Positions 57,042-64,000 of a DNA stretch of 64,000 bases are shown piece by piece. The notes under the pieces were generated by a model. It searched no databases and was not told the DNA's origin. It was given only the letters and a program-made list of their open reading frames with translations. Source of the stretch: Guadua angustifolia (Eukaryota; Streptophyta; Magnoliopsida; Poales; Poaceae). Each line of letters opens with the position of its first letter. Within the stretch, counting starts at the first letter, position 1. Location: contig CM070504.1 in NCBI GenBank assembly GCA_036346375.1, positions 6,197,890-6,261,889 on the forward strand. The letters run 5' to 3'. The position numbers and the translations under genes were made by a program.

Positions 57042-60000
57042 CTACTGAGAACCCGATCTCTGGACATCTACCAACCGATAAAGATCTCCACGTCGTTGAT
57101 ATTGCAGAGGAAGAAATTGCCTGAAGAAAATATTGGTCAAGCATTAGACCAAGGTGAAAAATAGTGTGTGCTACGGAAAAACGGAAACAGAAGATTCAGT
57201 CTGCTTACCGCCTTTGTTCAATCAATGAATAGTCAATTTCTGCTATTATAGTTGCCTCGTCGTGCTCAGTTGTTGCAATCACCTCCCCAAACTAGCAATA
57301 AAATACCACCAATTACGTATGAGATGACCATACAATTGCTAGTGTATTCAGATTGTTGTGCATACAAACAAAGTTACAAGGGGTTTTATAACAGTAAGAT
57401 AACTATACTTGTGTTAGTGCTGTGCTGAGTTTTAAGTCTGGAGCACAAGAAATCTGGAGGCTCCTGACAGAACTATAAAAGACATGTCATCTTAAAAACT
57501 CAAATCCTTACAGGTCCAACAAGAGTGGAGTGTCCCCAAGCAACATAGCCTGCACTGGTATCTCGAGCTGGAGAACAAGTTGCCACAAACAGCTGACAGC
57601 ACAAAGATCGATTACTATTTGAAAGCACAAAACTGGCAGAGAGAGTGGTGAACTTCTGCACAGAAAAACAAAGGCCAACACAATAGTGTACTACATACCT
57701 GGTTGTCCGCAGCCCTGGCATGACAAGGATAATATCATCAGTACAGAAGCAAAAGAAAGAGATAATGTAATGTAAAAAGATACTTCAGATGCTTCTCATC
57801 ATAATAATTACAGAGAAATTTGATAAAAGAACTGGGTTTTGGACTACATCTGAGCTCATTTTAGAAGCCAATTACCATCAAGAAAAGACCAGCCCTTTTA
57901 GCTCATTATGTAAATCCTACATCATTATCATATCTCTAAGAGCAAATGATTCAGAAGATGCAATACCTTGCCCTTTGAAGCAATTCCCAATGCAATGGCC
58001 CAGTAGTCATGTTGAATGCACCAGGATAGCATAACAAATGAGCACCTGCGGTAAATAAATGAGCATTAGTATATTTTGCATGCTTTTTCACATCATCACA
58101 AACAACAGTAAGTTGTATGCTTTATGTTAATAGTAACTAGAATCTAAAATAGGGAAGCAAAAACAACAAACCAAATTATATTTCACTACGAGTGTCTGAG
58201 ACCTAAGAATGTGATCCATTATAAACATATAAATAGTAGGTTAGCACTTAGCAGCTGCCATGATCCAAATGCAGTGGCAGATGCCATAGCATCTTGCAGA
58301 TTTACAGATATGCAATCGAATTAAAACTAAATTGAGATGACAACACTAAACAAAATGCAATCGAATTAAAACTAAACTGAGATGACAACACTAAACAAAA
58401 TACTAACAGATAAATTATGGATCCATTGGAAATGTAAAAATAGTATATGAAAAAATTATACCTCTTGCAGCATACAACATTGCCAATTCCTGGAAACGGA
58501 TGTCATAGCAAATACCTATACCAATTCGGCCTACATCTGGAAACAATCAACACTGTATTAAAATTTATGCGATAAAAATAATAGTTGTGCTGGATCGAGA
58601 AATTAAATTACAACAAAGACTACTTGAATACAACTAATTACAAATCTATGAGAAAATGCAAATCAAAGCTAGAGAGTAACTACTACAAGGAAAAAAACAT
58701 ATGACAGAAAATGTGCTCCGCTACAACAATGGGATAAAGCAATAAGGAGCGAATGCTTAAATAACACCATCCAAAAGAGATTCTTCATGCTAAGCAACAT
58801 TGACAGGCTATCTGGAAAGGTACAGCTTCAACACAAAAATCCCAATCATTAAAAACGCTCTATTTGTAAAACTCAATTCGAATGGTCCAAACAAAAATTT
58901 AGGGATGCATGAATGGTCCTATGGTTTGAGAATTATCTTAATCCTAGCTTGCTTCATTGCAGCAGACTGATACCATGATAAGACAAACCTGTGTCTACAA
59001 TAGTAAGATCCTTCCCAGCAGTAAGAGTCTTCGATTCCTTGAACGTAATCTTTCCTGGAATATCAATGTCGAAAAGGTGAATCTGCATTCATGAAAAAAT
59101 TCAGTATTGTGGCATACACACTAAGAAGGAACTACCTTATAATATTAGTCAGAGTCGAAGAAACAAAATATCGCAAATAAGGACAAAGTAAACTAATCAG
59201 CATGCTACAAATAAAACATAAGTAAACCAATCAGCATGCTACAAATAAAACAGAAGTAAACTGATCAGCATGCCACAAATAAGACATAAGTGATCAAAAT
59301 TTTATTCTTGTGAAACTACGATATTTTCACATTCATTGGAAGAGCATCACAGTACCACTTGGAGTTGGCATGATTGAGGTACTGAGGGATAGTGTGATGG
59401 AGAAATGGAGGTATTATTAATTAGTTTTACACAATTCTCCATAATGTTACGCACATTTAGTGAATGTAGCTATACATGAATCTGAGCATGTCAATAGTAA
59501 TAGAAAACTGTGCCTCCTGGACAAACTGTGTATTTGGTGAGATATTGACATGTTCAAATTCATGTATCTACGAAAATAAGTTTTCATCTGTACCTTTCTA
59601 TGTTTACCCTTAAGCTTGCCATCTGAACCAAAGACGCAGCATGTATTGTACAAGTTGCTACCAGAACGTTCTGATATGGATCCACCAACAAGCGTAATTT
59701 GCAAGCTGCGAGCAACCTCCGACATCATTGAAAATGAAGGAGCTGCATTGCCTCCAGCTTCAATGTCCTCGGCGTATTCTGGAAAGCTATCATTTGAATA
59801 TGGACCATTCCATATCTCCTACAAGAATAAAAACAACAAACCGCAACAGGTGAAAGGTAATAAAGCAGCATAAGTACAGGTACATTTCTGACCACATGGT
59901 TGGATGGCCCCATAAGAGAAGGTGGAGTAGATTATCAAATCAAAGTCATGAGCGAGCGGATGCATGTTGAAGCATGTAGTACAAAGTGTGGAAAAAAAGT

Positions 60001-61266
60001 ACCATGGTTCAAAAGCCAAAACCTGTTTGAGAAGAAAATCTAAGAAACTGAAGTACTGAACTAAATTTATGCTGCCAGTAACACCTTCAAATGCAATTAC
60101 CCTCAGCTGGGGAACAAAAGTAATGGACACAGCTACACTCAAGTGAATGGTGCCAAAACCTATTTATGTTGTACTGTCTTTTGAGAATTGTACATAAAAA
60201 ATAACAACATTATATCACAAATTTAAATTTTGGCTCATGGCCAAAGAGATGCTAAGTCCTCAGGCCTCAATACCACAATGTCGATAACTTTTGGAAAACT
60301 TGCAAGTTGTAACCACCGCCATCAATCAAGATTTAACAGAAGTAAACTAACGCATGATTTGACATAGTGAGCCTGCACCCTAGTGCAATCAAAACCTTTA
60401 CAGTACACCTCAACATCACTAGTTGTGCCTAATCTTCATCCAAATTCCACAAATTTAAAATTCTTTATGTAAGTCATACTTGATAGACTGAACAAGTATT
60501 TTAATCAGCAGTAAAACACTGTTAGCATAAAAGCCCAACTAATCTGAGTATTATGCATTCTTCTATATATAAGCTTTATCAATTATGAAAAAACTTATTG
60601 AAAGGTATTCCCTAGTTCACCAGGTGCTCATACTACCAATTTGAAACTCACCAATTGCTACATTATCATGCAAGTTTAGAATGACCCAAGCATGAAAATT
60701 CACAACCATCTATACTTACAGGTTAACACTATTAAGACTGCCTAACAATAACATACTGAGTAGGATCCAAACATGACCTGTACTATGTGGTTGGTTCTAA
60801 CTTTAATCTGCTCCAACCTAGCTCATTTTCCCCCCTTGACTTGAATCACATAAGCACATGATGAATTTTGGCTTGAAAATGCCGTTCTTTTTATCAAACA
60901 CAGTCCAGGACCACATTGTCCCAGGAAGGGGACGGCCAGGTCAAGCAACAATCTCAACATCTGCGACTGCCATCTAGGCATCATACAAAGCCGAACAGAG
61001 AGGCACATGCATAGTTCGAACATGCGATGTGAGATGTGATTGACATGTCAGAGTTAAACATGCGCATGATTCGGTCCAGTCCTCTACCATGGTGCATAAC
61101 AGTACTACTCACGCTTGCATATTCTACAACCACCGTTCAATCTATGTAACGACGCTACTACCGTATTCCCCTACCCGCAAATCCTCGCGGAATCATGACG
61201 TCCTTACTCTTAATACTCAACGCCTCTCTACTCCAAAGCCAAATGGAAATTACTACAGAAACAGCA

Positions 61267-61314
<48 letters not shown>

Positions 61315-61764
61315 GCTTCTTAAGCAGTTAAGCACTCACCGGGAGGAGCACGAGCTTGGCGCCGTTGGCCGCAGCCGACTCGATGGCGGCGCGCGCGCGC
61401 GCGATGTTGCGAGCCTTGTCCGCCGTAACCGAGAGCTGGCACAGCGCCACCTTGAACTGCGTCCGCAGAACAGAACAGAACAGAACAGAAAACCCCCCTC
61501 AGATCAAACCCCGACCGGACCAAAACCACAGGGATTCATCCCAACCGGGAAGGGCGTCACCTTGGAGAGCGGCGGCGCCGGGGGCTCGACGGCGGTCGGC
61601 AAGCGCGCGGCCTCAGGGCGGAAGGAGGAGGCGACGGCAGCCATGGCAGTGAAGCGGCGGTTGCGTAGCGGGAATCGGAGGGAGGGGAGGCGGGTGGAGC
61701 TGAAGCTCCGGAGGCGGGAGGAGGTGAGGAGGGAGAAGGTGGAGGATGTGGCTGCGGCTCTCAT
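57042..61764 (-). CDS. NLP3: Omega-amidase (nitrilase-like protein 3), chloroplast-type, ten exons
   Basis: Hydrolyses alpha-ketoglutaramate and alpha-ketosuccinamate to 2-oxoglutarate and oxaloacetate, completing glutamine/asparagine transamination (family knowledge). Exons on the minus strand: 61764-61561, 61456-61340, 59818-59594, 59082-58989, 58536-58462, 58045-57967, 57714-57699, 57592-57512, 57291-57209, 57120-57042. All introns are GT-AG and the phases join into 1053 nt, 350 aa plus stop. Residues 1-40 are Ser/Arg-rich like a transit peptide. The nitrilase catalytic residues are present: Glu108 (LLPEIWNGPYS, across the exon 2/3 junction), Lys182 (GKHRKIHLFDID) and Cys223 (GIGICYDIRF). 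Other family blocks are YPGAFNMTTGPLHWELLQR, ATCSPARD, YVAWGHSTLV and a C-terminal RRGDLYRLVDVQR. Length fits plant omega-amidases. A second in-frame ATG at residue 41 could give a cytosolic form. No break is seen. Confidence 0.95.
57699..57714 (-). other. NLP3: 16-nt microexon (exon 7) of the omega-amidase gene
   Basis: This exon completes an Arg codon and encodes AADNQ. It is flanked by AG on its 5' side and GT on its 3' side (minus strand). It is needed to link LLQRA (exon 6) to LFVATCSPARD (exon 8), matching the family's RARAADNQ block. Skipping it would shift the frame. Confidence 0.9.
58308..58404. repeat. Tandem duplication in omega-amidase intron 5
   Basis: A unit of about 46 bp beginning ATGCAATCGAATTAAAACTA is present twice in a row with one or two differences. 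It is intronic and does not affect splice sites. Confidence 0.85.
59186..59292. repeat. Short tandem repeat in omega-amidase intron 3
   Basis: A unit of roughly 36 bp containing ATCAGCATGCTACAAATAAA is repeated three times with small differences. Confidence 0.8.
61267..61306. repeat. AAT trinucleotide microsatellite in omega-amidase intron 2
   Basis: About 13 uninterrupted AAT units followed by an A-run. On the gene strand this is an (ATT)n tract preceded by poly-T, beginning about 30 bases after the intron 2 donor site at 61339. Confidence 0.97.
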
Positions 61765-62110
61765 GGGGTGCGGCGTGGTTTAGTGTAGTGTGGAGGCGGG
61801 CGGGCGTGAGCCGTGACGGCGACCGGGAGGGAGCGGTTGGGAGCGGACGGCCTCTCGGCCGGAGGTGGGGCCCATTGGTCAGTGTAATGTTCGGCTATGA
61901 AGGCACTTGTCCAGTTGTCCTGCTTCCCGCAGCTCCGCTTGACTTGTGCGGCTGCGTCGCGACAAAAGATTTCGTGGCAAGTAGAGGGGCGATCAATCTA
62001 AGCCATTCAGTGCTCCCAATCGGACGGTTCACATCACGCAGCTTCTGTTTACCAGGTCCCACGTATGCTAGGCACAAGGTTTCAATTTTTTTTCCGACCA
62101 TACCTGGGAC
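61765..62110 (-). promoter_or_regulatory. Presumed promoter and 5' UTR of the omega-amidase gene
   Basis: GC-rich sequence immediately upstream of the first ATG on the minus strand; no clear TATA box is visible. It ends at a Tourist-like MITE starting at 62127, so the proximal promoter is only about 350 bp before transposon sequence begins. The assignment rests on position only. Confidence 0.4.
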
Positions 62111-62126
62111 TCTTGGAGGCAACTAA

Positions 62127-62357
62127 GATCCTGTATGGTAGTGTTCTAGAGCTCAGCTCTATCTTAACTCTGAAATTTGCAGACTAAAATAAAATAAAAT
62201 AAATTTATATTTTTAGTTTAAAATGTAAACAAGATAACCCACCTAAATACTCTTAATGTACCCACAGCTCCAGCTCCATAAATCTCTGAAGTTAGAAATA
62301 CTCTACTCCAATAACTCCATAGATTTTGGTGGAGGTGGAGTTGTACCAAACACCCCT
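62127..62357. mobile_element. Tourist-like (PIF/Harbinger) MITE, 231 bp, second family member
   Basis: Same family, length and orientation as 9486-9716. Flanked by TAA (62124-62126, 62358-62360). Its termini are more eroded (GATCCTGTATGGTAGTG at the left, GTACCAAACACCCCT at the right). It sits upstream of the omega-amidase gene, about 360 bp from its first ATG. Confidence 0.88.
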
Positions 62358-62364
62358 TAAAATC

Positions 62365-63390
62365 TAAAATTTTGGTGAGATTTTAAAATTTTAGAAGAAA
62401 TCTAAATAAAATCCAAAAGGCAAAATTCAAATCCGAAATTTTTTGACTGAGATTTCGACCCAATTGTCAAAATCATAGCAAATTTCAAATGAGGGGAAAA
62501 TATTTCAAACCATTTTTATGGATGGTCATGATACATCAATAATATTCTCATAAAATTTTTAGATGATGATCAAGTCTGAATAATTTTTAAAAATTCTGAA
62601 AGCACTACATTCTAATAAAAGCCACACGGGTAAATTTTAACTGAATAAAAAATAATTCAAATAATGTTAGAAAATTATGAAAAAAATTCTGAATGGTTCT
62701 GATGCATCACTAATATTCCCAAATAATATTAAGATGATGATCAAGCTTGAGAAAGTTTCAAAAATTCTGACATTGCTATTGTCCTGATAAAAGTCTAGCT
62801 GAGTATATATATTGCTTTCATAAATTTGATTGAGCAACCAAAAAAGGTTTAGAACTTTTTGAAACTTTTAGAGTAGGGTGCTGAGGTAATGTTTAAGCTC
62901 TCCTAAAAATTTTGGATCATGGTCACACTTGAGCGAATTTATAAAATACCGACACTGTTACTGTCTCATTTATGTTCCTTCTGTTTTTTATTTTTCAAAC
63001 ATAACAAATGAAGTTCCATTATTTAAGAAAATATTTGATATAATCCTAGACTGCTAAAGATGGTACTATAAATTTTCAAAGCAGGATCAAGCTTGTACAT
63101 TTTTATAAAAATCTGATAGAGCTTCTGTTATTTTTATAAAACGTATCAAAATTTTGGTTTTTCCAAAATAATTTCATAGAAAATGACATTCTTTAAGAGG
63201 TATTGACCCAAATCCGGACCAAGAAAGTTACAATCGAATCAAAATTACTGAGATTTTAGCGAAATTTGCCAAAATTTCTGAAATTATTGTAGCAATTTTT
63301 TTTAAAAAAAATTTGTTTGTTCAGCCAAGATTTAGAATCTCGTTTCTAGCTGAAATTTTTGAAATTTCACCGGGGGTTTTAACCTTGCTA
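62365..63390. repeat. Second copy of the AT-rich dispersed repeat, inverted
   Basis: Shows the inverse of the 54480-56720 motifs: GGATCATGGTCACACTTGAG (62923), several ATGATGATCAAG words, and an edge reading GAAATTTCACCGGGGGTTTT near 63361. It is shorter than the other copy and lacks the LTR. No coding content. Confidence 0.75.
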
Positions 63391-64000
63391 CACACTCCTA
63401 CGATTGCTGTTCGTTGTGCTCACTGCTCAGTATCCGAGCTTTCTCTGCTTCCGTCAGGTGTTAAATACTTACGAGTCACACCTAAAAAATAAAACTTAGA
63501 ACCATTCACGCTCTTTATGCAAGTGTTTGAATTTGAACTGATTCATCTACAGCTTGATTGCCTTGTCAGGAGCAACCTTTTATGGTCGCGGTCGTTCAAT
63601 TTTTTACATTCTATACCAGTTCGAAATGGCGTTAATTTTCTGCAAGAAAATTCATCAACAGACGGAACAGTGCAAGCGGGGGTGGTAGAGTGCTCTGGGC
63701 CGTAGAATTTCAGCCCAACCCAAAAAACGAGATCCCGGCCTAAAAGCTCCTTGGCCCACAAACGTCCGAATCAAGGTGGTCTTCAAAAACGCCATAATCA
63801 AGAACTGTGTAGTGTGTAGGGTCACAGGCACAAACACGCAGCCCTCTTATATTTCTTTTCTTTATTTCCTTCTTGTTGGCGAGGGCATTGAGCTTTTTTC
63901 CAGGCGTAGTCTAGAAAATACTCTTATCTCCACTTGGGTCATTCTTAATGGGGACTCATTCCAGACTTCCAGGATTTCTAATCCACAAATTAATCCAAAA
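63391..64000. other. Gene-free right edge of the window
   Basis: Nothing recognisable; short overlapping open frames only. Confidence 0.45.

Overview
This window is nuclear DNA from a grass (Poaceae); the species cannot be named from the sequence. The evidence is a BIG GRAIN 1-like gene with the strongly GC-rich coding sequence typical of grasses, a ten-exon plant omega-amidase gene with a transit-like leader, many Stowaway-, Tourist- and hAT-type MITEs, and a 12.5 kb En/Spm (CACTA) transposon of grass type.

Only two host genes look intact. A single-exon BIG GRAIN 1-like gene lies on the + strand (CDS 15052..16008, 318 aa). An omega-amidase/nitrilase-like gene lies on the - strand (CDS from 61764 down to 57042, ten exons, 350 aa, catalytic Glu-Lys-Cys all present). 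A third host-derived piece, the start of a ribosomal protein eS6 gene (35826..36513), is a broken fragment with a MITE in its first intron. There is no sign that the two intact genes work together; they are about 41 kb apart with transposon debris between them.

Layout: 1-14.6 kb is AT-rich degenerate repeat, minisatellite, MITEs and a GC-cored hAT element. 14.7-16.3 kb is the BIG GRAIN 1-like gene. 16.9-21.1 kb holds a Stowaway MITE, a decayed LINE on the - strand and two back-to-back Tourist-like MITEs. 21250..33775 is a complete CACTA element with matching termini and a GCC target-site duplication; both of its genes (tnp2-type transposase and a gene ending in a Ulp1-like protease) are broken by frameshifts. 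33.8-49 kb is MITE-rich intergenic DNA with the eS6 fragment and an hAT transposase 3' remnant. 49-53.6 kb is a nested block: a GC-cored hAT MITE, a second hAT element carrying a probable solo LTR, and an indel-rich partial duplicate of the latter. 54.5-56.7 kb is an AT-rich dispersed repeat interrupted by a solo LTR with a perfect GTAGT duplication. 57-61.8 kb is the omega-amidase gene, and 62.1-63.4 kb holds a MITE and an inverted second copy of the AT-rich repeat.

I found no CRISPR, operon, tRNA or rRNA, and no convincing new biological system. The observations most worth checking are the indel-rich 1 kb duplicate at 49.07-50.07 kb, which splits a MITE from its own target-site duplication; the long hairpin inside the CACTA element; the CACTA element's internal copy of its terminal-type repeats beside a TATA box; and the two possible starts and 16-nt microexon of the omega-amidase gene.
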